Source: an uncultured Brachybacterium sp.
GTDB taxonomy: Bacteria > Actinomycetota > Actinomycetes > Actinomycetales > Dermabacteraceae
NCBI RefSeq assembly: GCF_947500705.1
Contig: NZ_CANMSY010000015.1
Span: 1-45,984 of the forward strand
Direction of reading: 5' to 3'
Length of the DNA stretch: 45,984 bases
In this document: piece after piece, positions 20,938 to 29,358 of the stretch
How the letters are laid out: each line of letters begins with the position of its first letter
Numbering within the stretch: position 1 is the first letter of the stretch
Position numbers and translations under genes: made by a program
Notes under the pieces: generated by a model
The model's input: only the letters and a program-made list of their open reading frames with translations
Databases searched by the model: none
What the model was told of the DNA's origin: nothing

Positions 20938-23138
20938 CAGTTCTCCTTGGTGTCGTGGTCGAAGAGGTCGAAGTCATCGGAGGCCCACGGGTCGGCCTCC
21001 CCGAATGGTTGTGCGGAGTCTTCGGCGGCTGCCGGGGCCGGCGTCGGCGCTGCCGGCTCCTCAGCTGCCGCGCCAACTGCTGCCGGGACGGCCGCCTCGT
21101 CGGGCACTGCCGTTGCTGGCTGCTGCTGCTCGTTGGGCTCCTCCGTGGTGCCGTCGGTCGTCGCCTGCTCTGCGGCGGTGAGGGGTTCGGGCATGCGGCG
21201 CTGGACCAGCACGCGGCGCTGCTGCCACGGGAAGCGGGTGGCGAGGACGATTTCGCCCGGGCCGAGCTTGCGCAGCGTGTCCGGGTGCACGGTGAATTCT
21301 TTCCCCTCGCGCAGACTGCCCTGACCAGACTTGCTGGTCAGGGTGCCCAGCATGGTGTGGTCATCGAAAACCTGGATCGTCTCGGCCATTGACGGCCGCG
21401 TGCCCCAGTTTTTGGCGTAGTCCTCAGCGCGTTCGGATTGCACGTGCACCAGCTGCACGTTCGTGTTCGTGAGGATCGTGGTCAGCAGGCCGTCGCCGGC
21501 GTCCATCACGCTGCCCACGTCCTGCGTTGCCAGGACCACGGCGCCACCGTTGGTGCGGCCGCGCTGGAGCAGGTCCACCACGGCGTCCCCTCCCAGAGCG
21601 CTAAATTCGTCCACGACGATTAGGCCCATGCGGGTGATCTTCTCGCCGGTGCGGTTCCAGCGCTGGGAGCCGAGGTGCCCGAGCACGGCTTGGAGGTCTT
21701 TGATGGCCAGGTTCGCCAGCGAGGTGGCGGCCACGGTGTCCTGCATCGAGTCGAGGTCGAACACCACCACGTCTCCGGCGCGCATGGCGTCCTCGAGGTT
21801 CAGTCCGTCCTCATCCTCGTGCAGCATCGGACCGATGGCGCTGGTGAGCATCTTTCCGATGCGAGCGCGCATGCCCTCCGCGGACTCCTTCTTGCGCGGA
21901 ATCTCGTTCAGTTCCTCCTCGTACTCCGCCAGGTCCAGCTGGAGGTCCCCACTGAGGTGGTGGCGGGTGCCCATGAGGGTGCTCAGGCGCATGATTCGGT
22001 GCAGGTGGTAGAGGTCCCGGCGCCAGGGCAGGCGCCGGCTGCCGCGCTCGTAGGTGCGGTCCTTGGCCACCAGCTCGTCCAGGGCACGGGTGGCGTAGCC
22101 CAGCAGCTCCTGGCCGTTGGCCTTATGGAACGGCTCGGAGAAGCCACCATCGGCTGCCGCGGCCTCCACCTCCACGATCCGCGTGGCCACGGCGCCAGCG
22201 GTGCCGTGGCGGATCGGGTTGTAGCCCAGTTCTCCACCGAGCGAGACGTGCAGGAAGCGCCGGCCCGCTCGGTGAGCGATCCGGCGCATGGCCTCGGTGA
22301 CCTCGGGGTCCGGCTTGAGGTTGATATAGATCAGCGGCACCCGCAGCGGCTGTGCGGCCGGAGCCTCCAGCGCGCCGCGCACCAGCGCGATGATGTCGGT
22401 GGTCTTACCGAACCCGCTGGCCCCGTCGATCCAGCAGTGCTGGAGGAACGCGCCCAGCGGCACATCGGCCGGCCTCCTCGTGGTCTGGTCCAGGCCGAAT
22501 CGCACCTTGACGTCGTTCACAGTCAGCACCGGGGCCTCGCGTGGTTGCCTGCTACCACCACCAGCCGCGGCCGCTCTCTGGCGCGTCGCCGGCTTGGGCG
22601 CGGGCTGCGCCCACCCCTGCATCTTCTGCGTGCGGCGCATCGCGGCCTCGCGCTCCATCACCTTGCGATCGGCCGCTGGTCGGCGCCAGGCCGCGTCGTG
22701 ACGGCGCACGTACATGCTCAGCACCGCCCCAACCGTCAGGCCCAGCGCGATCCCCACGGGAAGCCGCCCGAGCAGCCATACCGACCAGCGAGCCGCGACC
22801 AATGGCCCCACCGCGCTCGGGACCCCGGCCGGGCCGGCCGCCATGGTTGCCTCGAACACCGCCGGCACCAGCTCCAGTGCCCACCGGACATACGGCGGGC
22901 CGAACGTCAGCCACAGCAGCGTCAGAGCAAGGCCAGCCAGACCAGCCAGCAGCACCCACCATGCGCGCAGAGCACGCCACCGTCGGAGCCCCAGCACCAC
23001 CAGTACGGTCACGCCCGTGGCTACCGGATTAGTCAACAGGAACAACACCGCCAGCAACCGCAGCACCGCAGCGACCCCAGAGATGGGCTCTTTAGTCTCG
23101 GTCCCCACCCGCAGCCGCGGCCCCTGTGTGGCGCTCAT
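20937..23138 (-). CDS. VirD4/TraG-type coupling protein (733 aa)
   Basis: Four N-terminal transmembrane segments (residues about 25-155) precede an ATPase domain with Walker A CWIDGASGFGKTTDI near 235 and Walker B GLIVVDEFSALGGDAV near 505; ATQDVGSVMDAG follows. The C-terminus is an acidic, alanine/proline-rich tail ending DDFDLFDHDTKEN. Coupling proteins pass the relaxosome DNA to the secretion channel. The ATG overlaps the Replic_Relax stop (ATGA 23135-23138). Confidence 0.88.
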   Translation of the reverse strand: MSATQGPRLRVGTETKEPISGVAAVLRLLAVLFLLTNPVATGVTVLVVLGLRRWRALRAWWVLLAGLAGLALTLLWLTFGPPYVRWALELVPAVFEATMAAGPAGVPSAVGPLVAARWSVWLLGRLPVGIALGLTVGAVLSMYVRRHDAAWRRPAADRKVMEREAAMRRTQKMQGWAQPAPKPATRQRAAAAGGGSRQPREAPVLTVNDVKVRFGLDQTTRRPADVPLGAFLQHCWIDGASGFGKTTDIIALVRGALEAPAAQPLRVPLIYINLKPDPEVTEAMRRIAHRAGRRFLHVSLGGELGYNPIRHGTAGAVATRIVEVEAAAADGGFSEPFHKANGQELLGYATRALDELVAKDRTYERGSRRLPWRRDLYHLHRIMRLSTLMGTRHHLSGDLQLDLAEYEEELNEIPRKKESAEGMRARIGKMLTSAIGPMLHEDEDGLNLEDAMRAGDVVVFDLDSMQDTVAATSLANLAIKDLQAVLGHLGSQRWNRTGEKITRMGLIVVDEFSALGGDAVVDLLQRGRTNGGAVVLATQDVGSVMDAGDGLLTTILTNTNVQLVHVQSERAEDYAKNWGTRPSMAETIQVFDDHTMLGTLTSKSGQGSLREGKEFTVHPDTLRKLGPGEIVLATRFPWQQRRVLVQRRMPEPLTAAEQATTDGTTEEPNEQQQPATAVPDEAAVPAAVGAAAEEPAAPTPAPAAAEDSAQPFGEADPWASDDFDLFDHDTKEN

Positions 23139-23854
23139 CGGTGCGCCTCCTCATCAGTCCACGGCTCCACCTTCACGCGCCGGCGCACATCCTCAGCACG
23201 CGCCCATGCGTTCGTCTCCTCTGCCACGGACTCCACGCGCGCCAGAGCAGCCGGCGCCGCCCAATACCGCACGGCTCCCACGCGCTCGTCCAACAGATAC
23301 GCCCGCATGATCTGCCGCAGCCGCCGCACATCTTTGGGCGTCATCTCCAGCTCGTGAACCACTCGCTGCCCGCTCGGAGCAACCTGGAGCAGATCAGGAA
23401 ACTGCCTCCGCGTACGGACATCTGCCCCCGCCCGAACCGTCGCCCACACTGTGCCATCAGCGCGCTGGTGCTGGTTCGCCGTATCTTCGGAACGCATCTC
23501 CCGCTCGGTCACGAGCGTGAAGTCAGGACGGAGCGTGCGCACCCTGTGTCCAAGGTCTACCACAGCGAGGTCGTGGCGATACTGACTGAACTTCGCTGTG
23601 ACCACCCTCCCGGTGACACCCACCGCCCGCATTCCTTCACGCGTCGCCGACACAAATCGCGGCGCGGACTGCAACACCCGATCAGACACGATCAACTCGC
23701 GCGCCTCCAGACCCCGGAGCCGTCGATACAGCGGTGATAACCGATCGGGGTCACGCTGCCCATGCACCCACTGCTGGAGCTGCACTGCCGTCATAAACGG
23801 AAACCTGCACAACAGCGCCAGGTAGTCCAGGTCACGATCCGTCAACCGCGTCAT
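23135..23854 (-). CDS. Replication-relaxation family protein (Replic_Relax, 239 aa)
   Basis: The protein opens with a winged-helix segment (MTRLTDRDLDYLALLCRFPF, QLQQWVHGQRDPDRLSPLYR). A nuclease-like alpha/beta core carries LVTEREMRSEDTAN, then PDLLQVAPSGQRVVHELEMT with the P-D and E-x-E residues typical of Replic_Relax proteins. These occur beside TraG genes on actinobacterial plasmids and are proposed relaxase or replication partners. GGAGGGTGGAGC precedes the ATG. No HUH or classical MOB relaxase exists elsewhere in the window, so this is the best relaxase candidate. Confidence 0.8.
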   Translation of the reverse strand: MTRLTDRDLDYLALLCRFPFMTAVQLQQWVHGQRDPDRLSPLYRRLRGLEARELIVSDRVLQSAPRFVSATREGMRAVGVTGRVVTAKFSQYRHDLAVVDLGHRVRTLRPDFTLVTEREMRSEDTANQHQRADGTVWATVRAGADVRTRRQFPDLLQVAPSGQRVVHELEMTPKDVRRLRQIMRAYLLDERVGAVRYWAAPAALARVESVAEETNAWARAEDVRRRVKVEPWTDEEAHR

Positions 23855-24189
23855 GCTCCACCCTCCCGGAACAGCTCACCAACACCTACAGCGCAAGCAA
23901 CATAACTCCGCCCACTACACCACTCACCCTATCAAATGCTGAACCCAGCCCCCACTCTCGCATCGCACTTATATGCCAACCCCTGCATCTCGCGTCCTCC
24001 CCCACCTGCGCTACGCCAACTCATCCTCTATGCCTGCTACCTACCAACTCATCTACTCAACACCCATGCAACACCCCAAAACCTTGTAACTAACCCACCC
24101 ACAGACTCACTCTGACCTACTCCTACCTGCTCCCTACCTATCTCTGACTCTCACACTCTCTGACTCTCTCTACTGAACTTCATCCACAC
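23855..24189. other. G-poor, repeat-rich untranslated tract, possible origin
   Basis: The plus strand is almost entirely C, T and A for over 300 bases, unlike the rest of the window. It carries short repeats such as TCTCTGACTCTC, present twice with 16-base spacing near 24140-24170, and further CTCTGACC copies. Read on the minus strand it is the purine-rich leader of the Replic_Relax gene. No frame is coding-like. The bias and repeats next to the rep candidate suggest an origin or transfer-origin function. Confidence 0.55.
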
Positions 24190-24386
24190 TCACCTACCTC
24201 CACACTCTCCACTCTGTTATCCCCTGTCCTGCTCTGACCTCCCTCGACTTCCATCAACACCACCCACTGACTTCTCGAACTTGTGAGACGAAGTTTGTGG
24301 GTGGTGTTGATGGATCAAAGAGGTTCCCGGAGGTCAGAGCAGGACAGGGGATCAGTCCTATGACTGGTGAGTGTGGAGGTAGGTGA
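24190..24386. repeat. Giant three-block inverted repeat (197 bp)
   Basis: Three nested perfect stems are present: 24190-24207 with 24369-24386 (18 bp), 24219-24242 with 24329-24352 (24 bp), and 24251-24267 with 24297-24313 (17 bp), plus a small apical ACTTC/GAAGT pair. In total 59 base pairs are perfect, separated by unequal internal loops. It begins five bases after the stop of the rep candidate. It could extrude as a cruciform, or fold in RNA as a very stable hairpin in front of the Replic_Relax leader. Confidence 0.85.
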
Positions 24387-24391
24387 CATGA

Positions 24392-25612
24392 CTATGCCCG
24401 AACGGGGTGGGGATGGCGCAGCCGCGTAGCGGCTGCCCTAGCAGCCTCTCTCGCCTCCTGGACGAGTCGACGGGTGGCCGGCGTCGCTGGACGCTCAGAA
24501 GCGCGCTTGCGTGCTTCTGAGCGCTCCTGGCGATCCCGCTCCTGCTGCGCAATGAGCGCGGCACGCGCCCGGTGCCGGCGTGCGCTCGGTGAGAGCACCG
24601 GAGTGCCGGCAGCGTCGCGCCAGCGACGCAGCCGATAGCAGCACCAAGCCCTCACCGAGCGCACGCAATGCGCTCCCGAGTGGGGCCACTGCGACCCATC
24701 AGGGCGCAGATCGAGAGCACGCAGCACATCCGCGACGCTCCAGCCAGCCACCCAGAAGTCTCGTGCCGCTGACCGGATCGCCCGAAGTGATGAACGACGA
24801 AGAACGAAGCTTCGGCGCCGCATCTCTGCGGCTGCTGCAAGCATCTCTACGCGGGTCTCAGGTACTCGCTGAACATCCCAGAACGGTGCCCGGTGAGCGT
24901 TGGGAAGCTGCTCAATAAGACGACGATCCGCCGCTCCCGTGAGGCGCCGACCGGACTCTCGAGCATCTTGGATCGCAGCGACGGCTTCGGCCTCGCGTGC
25001 ACCCGTCGCGCTCGCGCGTGAGGGGTTATTACTACTCACCGGAAGGTGAGGGGGGGTGACAGATTCATCCACAGAATTGACCGGTTCAGCGTCCCGAACC
25101 GCGGGCACCGCCAACACGTAGACAGCACTCTCAGCACGCCGCTCCCCTGCTTCGTTGGCTGGCGAGTACTGTGCCGAGCGACCCGGCGCGACGCGACCGA
25201 GCATCCCCGCGGCATGCAGCCGCTGGAGTAGCCGAGCGACCGTGCGAGTCGTGCACTCCAGATGCTTAGCCATCGCCTCCCACGTCAGCCGGCGCACCAA
25301 CAGCGAACCCCGTTCCGACGCCCCAGCGAGCAGCTGTGCCATCGCCCCGATCGAGTCGCGCACGTCCCGACGAGCACCCGCAAACTCGGGGTGCTCCAGA
25401 ACCGAGACCACCCATGCCTGCGGCGTTGTGGCACGGTCCGCATTGATCGCTACGAGCGCCTGCGCGACACGCCACTGTGCCGCTTCCTGTGCCCTCGTTG
25501 GACGCCCACGGCGCCGCCGCAACCAGGGCCCTCCACGGCCCGATGCCGACGCCGCGACACGACGCGCAGCACGCTTCACAGTGGACTCGGACCCAATTGT
25601 GGGTACACTCAT
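24392..25612 (-). CDS. Winged-helix protein, candidate replication initiator (406 aa)
   Basis: The N-terminus is very basic (KRAARRVAASASGRGGPWLR). Residues about 45-160 hold a winged-helix domain with WEAMAKHLECTTRTVARLLQ and RLHAAGMLGRVAPG, as in helix-turn-helix Rep proteins of actinobacterial plasmids. The second half is arginine-rich with a repeated RRW/RSVRAW pattern and a long basic C-terminal helix. No other replication initiator is evident, and the gene lies between an upstream palindrome (25654-25669) and the giant hairpin. The alternative is a transcription regulator of the transfer operon. ATG 25612 follows a modest AAAGG site. Confidence 0.6.
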   Translation of the reverse strand: MSVPTIGSESTVKRAARRVAASASGRGGPWLRRRRGRPTRAQEAAQWRVAQALVAINADRATTPQAWVVSVLEHPEFAGARRDVRDSIGAMAQLLAGASERGSLLVRRLTWEAMAKHLECTTRTVARLLQRLHAAGMLGRVAPGRSAQYSPANEAGERRAESAVYVLAVPAVRDAEPVNSVDESVTPPHLPVSSNNPSRASATGAREAEAVAAIQDARESGRRLTGAADRRLIEQLPNAHRAPFWDVQRVPETRVEMLAAAAEMRRRSFVLRRSSLRAIRSAARDFWVAGWSVADVLRALDLRPDGSQWPHSGAHCVRSVRAWCCYRLRRWRDAAGTPVLSPSARRHRARAALIAQQERDRQERSEARKRASERPATPATRRLVQEAREAARAAATRLRHPHPVRA

Positions 25613-25653
25613 GCCAAGCCTTTCCGGCGCCGCAAGGCACAGAAGAAGGGCCG

Positions 25654-25669
25654 CAGGTCAGTTGACCTG
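25654..25669 (-). promoter_or_regulatory. Palindrome CAGGTCA-GT-TGACCTG upstream of the rep candidate
   Basis: A perfect 7+2+7 inverted repeat 42 bases before the ATG at 25612, a likely operator for autoregulation. Confidence 0.55.
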
Positions 25670-25728
25670 TCGGAGATTCGATGAGCTAGTCCCGCCAAGA
25701 ACTTGGGCTCATCGAGCGAAAACGTGTG

Positions 25729-25758
25729 AAGGCCGTCAGCTACTCAGCTGACGGCCTT
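25729..25758. terminator. Perfect terminator hairpin
   Basis: AAGGCCGTCAGCT (25729-25741) pairs perfectly with 25746-25758 across an ACTC loop. It follows the RHH gene stop (25766) by eight bases and separates that gene from the rep transcript. Confidence 0.8.
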
Positions 25759-25765
25759 TGCGTTG

Positions 25766-26008
25766 CTAGAACAAGGACGTGTCCTCCTCCTTGGCCTTCG
25801 CCTCGGCCGCCACCTGTGCCTCGACGGCAACGGAGCGACCGGACGGGTCGATTTCGGCGGCACGCACCAGGTACACCAGGGTGTCGCGCACGTTCAGCCT
25901 CGACGCCTGAGCCATACCGATCAGCTTCTGGGCGTCGTCAGGCTGAAAGCGGATGTTGGAGAAGTAGTCCCGTCCGCTGGATGGGTCGTACTGGATCGCG
26001 CGTGCCAT
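25766..26008 (-). CDS. RHH-like regulator (80 aa)
   Basis: MARAIQYDPSSGRDYFSNIR leads into a strand (FSNIRFQP) and two helices (DDAQKLIGMAQASRLNVRDT, LVYLVRAAEID), then an acidic tail EEDTSLF. The strand-helix-helix plan suggests a ribbon-helix-helix DNA-binding protein. Upstream bases 26021-26040 are AT-rich with an interrupted CTAA/TTAG repeat that could be both promoter and operator. It forms a single-gene unit closed by the terminator at 25729. Confidence 0.62.
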   Translation of the reverse strand: MARAIQYDPSSGRDYFSNIRFQPDDAQKLIGMAQASRLNVRDTLVYLVRAAEIDPSGRSVAVEAQVAAEAKAKEEDTSLF

Positions 26009-26157
26009 GGAGCACACCCTAGTACCTAATTTACGTTAGCGACGCGCATATCGCGCGGCGTGTCTTTGGCCAGCTCCATGACAGCACAATGACGCTGTTC
26101 TAGCAGTACAGCAGGCAAGCGCTGTAGCTGACTACCGCCGCCGTTTCCGGCGTGGAT

Positions 26158-26394
26158 CTAGTTGGCGCAGCCGTACTCCTCCATGGGACCGCGCTGCCCG
26201 CCGGCGCCAAAACAGCCCACGCGCTCGTGCTGTCCGCACTCTCGGCACTCCCATGTGCGGTGCCCTGGCGCCAGCGTGTCGGAGCGGCAGCTGCATGCCG
26301 CCCAGCCAATGAGGAACCGCGTGCCCTCGCAACTCCCGCAGCTCACAGGTGACTGCTCGATCCAGCCACCCGGTGCGCGAATAAGGGCCGGCAA
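26158..26394 (-). CDS. Cysteine-rich zinc-ribbon-like protein
   Basis: The frame contains SCGSCEGTRFLIGWAACSCR and then HRTWECRECGQHERVGC: paired CxxC, CxC and CxxC motifs as in zinc ribbons. It ends MEEYGCAN. The start is uncertain: TTG 26394 gives 78 aa, and the frame remains open to 26463. The opposite-strand frame over the same bases lacks such structure except at its Lsr2-like 3' end. Function unknown. Confidence 0.45.
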   Translation of the reverse strand: MPALIRAPGGWIEQSPVSCGSCEGTRFLIGWAACSCRSDTLAPGHRTWECRECGQHERVGCFGAGGQRGPMEEYGCAN

Positions 26395-26449
26395 TGCCCG
26401 CCGGGTCGGTGGTCGGCGTATCAGTGGCACCCAGAGCGCAGGCTCTCCA

Positions 26450-26557
26450 AGCGACGCCGGCAAGATCCGCGCCTGGGCGAACGAACATGGCTACGAGGTC
26501 AGCGAACGGGGCCGTATCCCGAAGGAGATCCGCGAGGCGTACGCCGCGGCGCACTGA
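26450..26557 (+). pseudogene. Lsr2 C-terminal DNA-binding domain fragment
   Basis: The last 35 codons read SDAGKIRAWANEHGYEVSER and then GRIPKEIREAYAAAH. This is the C-terminal AT-hook-like domain of Lsr2, the actinobacterial H-NS analogue, including the RGR minor-groove motif. The N-terminal dimerisation domain is missing and no good start was found, although the frame stays open upstream. A strong hairpin follows at 26575, so it retains its original 3' end. Confidence 0.65.
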
Positions 26558-26574
26558 CCCGGGGACGCGGCGAA

Positions 26575-26603
26575 GGAGGCCAGCGACACCACCGCTGGCC
26601 TCC
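26575..26603. terminator. Bidirectional terminator between lsr2 fragment and recombinase gene
   Basis: GGAGGCCAGCG (26575-26585) pairs perfectly with 26593-26603 across ACACCAC. It lies between the ends of two converging frames. Confidence 0.75.
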
Positions 26604-26641
26604 CTCGCCGCATACGGGAAGGCTTCTCTGCCGCGGAGCTG

Positions 26642-27595
26642 TCATGTCAGCTTGCTGGCAAGCAGGCGGGCGGCTGAGGGCGCGGCGGAAGCAGCCCTGA
26701 GGTGGGCGGCTGAGGCTTTGAGGTAGATGCCAGTGGTGGCAATGCTTTCGTGACCCAGCAGCTGTTGCACCTCGGAGATCGGGACACCGACGTCCACCAT
26801 GGAGACGGCGTAGGTGTGGCGCAGAGCGTGAGCTGCTTCGCCCTCGGGCTTGGCGATACCGGCCCGGGCGTAGAGGCGGTTGACGCGGTAGGAGATCGTG
26901 TCGCGGGTCAGTGCTCGGCCATCTGGGCGGACGAGCAGGGGAGACGAGTCGCCTTGGTTCAGAACGCGTTCTGCGCGCCAGGGCAGGTAGGTGTCGATCT
27001 GCGCAGCGACGCCAGGATCCAGCGGCACGGTACGGGCCTTGCGCCCTTTGCCGACGACACGGAGCGAGGGCTCATCACCGGGCCGGTAGTCGAGGGCCCG
27101 CAGGCCGGCGGCTTCGCTGGCACGAAGTCCGCCAGCTGCGAGGATCAGCACGATCGCCACGTCCAGCAGAGGCGCTGCTGGGCGCGCCTGCGGGTCTTCC
27201 GTCTTCGCTGTCTCCAGCAGGGCGGAGATCTGACCGTCAGTGAAAGCCACCGGCAGGCGCGCGGGGGCGCGGGGCGCCTGGATCGCGGCCGTAGGGTCGG
27301 TGGGCAGCCGGGACTCGAGGACGAGGTACCGGCATAGCCCGCGCAGCGTGGTCACCAGGCGGCGGCGGCTGGCCGGCGCGAGGCCAGCGTTGTTCATCTC
27401 GGCTAGCGCGGCCTTGATGACGGGGCTCGTGAGGTCCTGCACCCTGATAGGGGCACCCGTTTGGGCCTCCAGGTAGCGCTGCCACGAAGCGATATCGCCG
27501 CGGTAGGCCTTGGCCGTCTCGGTACTGATGGTGCGTCCGACAGCGCGGCGTTCCGCGATCCAGTCCCGGGCCGCATCGACGAAGAGTTCGCTCAT
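26642..27595 (-). CDS. Tyrosine recombinase, XerC/D-like (317 aa)
   Basis: An N-terminal SAM-like core-binding domain (residues about 5-85) precedes the catalytic domain. GLRASEAAGLRALD supplies the first arginine, KGRKARTVPL the beta hairpin lysine, HALRHTYA the His-x-x-Arg, LLGHESIATTGIY the last His and the tyrosine nucleophile. This is the full catalytic set, so it should be active. A dif-like site lies 50 bases upstream (27646-27673). Plausible roles are plasmid dimer resolution or movement of dif-flanked modules. Confidence 0.85.
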   Translation of the reverse strand: MSELFVDAARDWIAERRAVGRTISTETAKAYRGDIASWQRYLEAQTGAPIRVQDLTSPVIKAALAEMNNAGLAPASRRRLVTTLRGLCRYLVLESRLPTDPTAAIQAPRAPARLPVAFTDGQISALLETAKTEDPQARPAAPLLDVAIVLILAAGGLRASEAAGLRALDYRPGDEPSLRVVGKGRKARTVPLDPGVAAQIDTYLPWRAERVLNQGDSSPLLVRPDGRALTRDTISYRVNRLYARAGIAKPEGEAAHALRHTYAVSMVDVGVPISEVQQLLGHESIATTGIYLKASAAHLRAASAAPSAARLLASKLT

Positions 27596-27645
27596 CCCGC
27601 CACGCTAGGCCGCAGTTGACGCACGGCCGCGGCGACACCCCGTCT

Positions 27646-27673
27646 AGTGCACATAATTTTGATTATGCGCACT
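27646..27673. promoter_or_regulatory. dif-like Xer recombination site A
   Basis: Two 11-base arms, AGTGCACATAA and TTATGCGCACT, surround a 6-base centre TTTTGA; the arms are inverted repeats with one mismatch. The arm AGTGCGCATAA (complement strand) with TTATG after a 6-base spacer is the layout of XerC/XerD sites. It lies immediately upstream of the tyrosine recombinase gene. Confidence 0.65.
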
Positions 27674-27740
27674 AGAGCGCAGGGCTCCCCTGAGTGGACG
27701 GCCTGTCTGCTGCTCTGGTTTTCTGGCTTTCGGCCCGGGG

Positions 27741-28934
27741 CTATTGGGGCGCGTTGGTCGGCCAGCTCGCACGGACGCCGATTCCGCCGAGTGGTGTGCT
27801 GACCAGGGAGAGATGGCCTCCGTGAGCTTGGGCGATGTGGCGGCAGATTCCTAAACCAAGTCCGGTGCCGTGCGGCTCTCCGCTGCGTCGCAGGCGCCCG
27901 CCTGTTCTCAGCAGTTGGTCGCGGTCCTCAGCCGGGATGCCGCGCCCGTTGTCTTCCACAAGGATTCCGCTGAGCTCGGCGTCATCCACCGCGGTGATGC
28001 GCACCCGCGGGGTACGGCCCGCGGGGCAGTACTTGATGGAATTGACCACCAGGTTCTGCACGAGGGAGTGCAGGTGCGACTCGTCGCCAAGGACGCTCCC
28101 GCCGGGGCATTCGAGGGTCGCACCGGTGCGGGTGATGAGGTCGGCGACATCGTCTTCGACGCGAGCTACGAGCGCGGGCAGATCCACGGTGGCGCGCTCC
28201 AGGTGGCTTCCGTCCACTGCCTGGTCCAGCAGATCCCGCAGCGAACTGAGCGTGCGCCGCCCGGCGCCTTCCGCCCTGTGCAGGAACTCCGGTGCCTCTC
28301 CCTCTTGGACGACGTCCTGAACGAGTTCGAGAAAGCCCAGCAAGGACGTCAGGGGCGTTCGCAAGTCATGGCTGACCTGACGAACGAAGTCCTCCAGTCG
28401 CTCTGCGGTGGCGGTGGCTCCGGCCAGGGCGGCATCGAGTTGTCGATCGCGGCGCTCGAGCTCGAGCACGTCGATGATGTTCTCTGCCAGATTTTCCAGC
28501 AGGGCGAGCTGGTCCGCGCTCAGGGTGGTGGGAGCGGGCGAGAACACGCACAGCGACCCCAGCGGCACCTCGGCGTGGAGGGGGATCGAGACGTAGCCGC
28601 GCACATGCCCGATGACACCGGTAACGAAAGGGTTATCTTGGAAGCGCGGGTCCTGCGACGCGTCGGGGACGACTGCGGGCTGCTCGTCGAGGAAGACCTT
28701 GGCGCACATCGAATCCTCGCGCGAGCACACCGAGGGGTCGACGCCGAAGGCGGCGATCTGGTGCTGTTCATCGGCAGTGATGACGTTGACCACCGCGTAC
28801 GGCGCGCCCCCTACCGCAGCCGCCATCCGCGCCAGACGGTTCAGGCGAGCCGTGGAGGCCATCCAACTCACCCCCGCCCCAGAGCCGCGCTCCGGATCAT
28901 CCACACGGCCGTGGGGCAACCCGTAATCGATCAT
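27741..28934 (-). CDS. GAF-domain sensor histidine kinase (orphan)
   Basis: A GAF domain (residues about 30-165, with YAVVNVITADEQHQIAAFGV and GYVSIPLHAEVPLGSLCVF) is followed by a HisKA dimerisation helix FVRQVSHDLRTPLTSLLGFL with the phospho-accepting histidine. The HATPase_c domain has NLVVNSIKYCPAG as the N-box, DNGRGIPAED, and GTGLGLGICRHIAQAHGG. No response regulator is adjacent. There are no membrane helices, so the sensor is cytoplasmic. ATG 28934 (GAGGCGAGG upstream) is one choice; the frame is open to 29114 and TTG or GTG starts could add about 30-40 residues. Confidence 0.82.
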   Translation of the reverse strand: MIDYGLPHGRVDDPERGSGAGVSWMASTARLNRLARMAAAVGGAPYAVVNVITADEQHQIAAFGVDPSVCSREDSMCAKVFLDEQPAVVPDASQDPRFQDNPFVTGVIGHVRGYVSIPLHAEVPLGSLCVFSPAPTTLSADQLALLENLAENIIDVLELERRDRQLDAALAGATATAERLEDFVRQVSHDLRTPLTSLLGFLELVQDVVQEGEAPEFLHRAEGAGRRTLSSLRDLLDQAVDGSHLERATVDLPALVARVEDDVADLITRTGATLECPGGSVLGDESHLHSLVQNLVVNSIKYCPAGRTPRVRITAVDDAELSGILVEDNGRGIPAEDRDQLLRTGGRLRRSGEPHGTGLGLGICRHIAQAHGGHLSLVSTPLGGIGVRASWPTNAPQ

Positions 28935-29343
28935 CCACAGCCGCCTCGCCTCTTCCGAGACGAGCTTTTCGGTACTCCACACGACCGGCTCGCGGTGTGA
29001 CTGCGTGACTTCGGTGCCCAAGACCTCTCCCTGCCTTGCCTCACTTCCCCAACCGCACACCCTACCGAGGGCCTCGCCGCCTAGGCATCCCGTTAACTTG
29101 TGAGCACGGTGCATCCTCCGGAGGGGTCGGCGATCTACCTATCGGTGCACGCCGCCGGCAACCGCGATGAGACCTCGGAGCCACGATCGCGAACATGGGA
29201 GCACCTAGGACCCCATGGTTTGAGGACAAAGCGGCAGCACAGTCAGTGCCGCGTCGCGACCACGCTGACGGCTGGCTGTCGCGCGAGACCAGTGTCGTTC
29301 CGGCCAGGGCCTTTTGATCCGTTTGGATTCGAGAGGTGCCCTT

Positions 29344-29358
29344 TATACTTTTTGTATG
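29344..29358 (+). promoter_or_regulatory. -10 box TATACT, leaderless start of the ATPase gene
   Basis: TATACT (29344-29349) ends six bases before ATG 29356, and TTTGGA lies 16 bases further upstream. Transcription would begin at or next to the start codon, and no Shine-Dalgarno is present. Leaderless messages are common in actinobacteria. Confidence 0.6.

Noticed and set aside
21675-23357. 560-codon plus-strand frame opposite the coupling protein gene
   Set aside because: The minus strand has clear Walker A and B motifs; the plus frame shows no domain.
25065-25074. TTCATCCACA as a DnaA box
   Set aside because: A single near-match inside the rep candidate coding sequence; similar strings occur elsewhere by chance.
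27741-28934. Complete two-component system
   Set aside because: No response regulator is adjacent; the neighbouring gene is an AAA ATPase.
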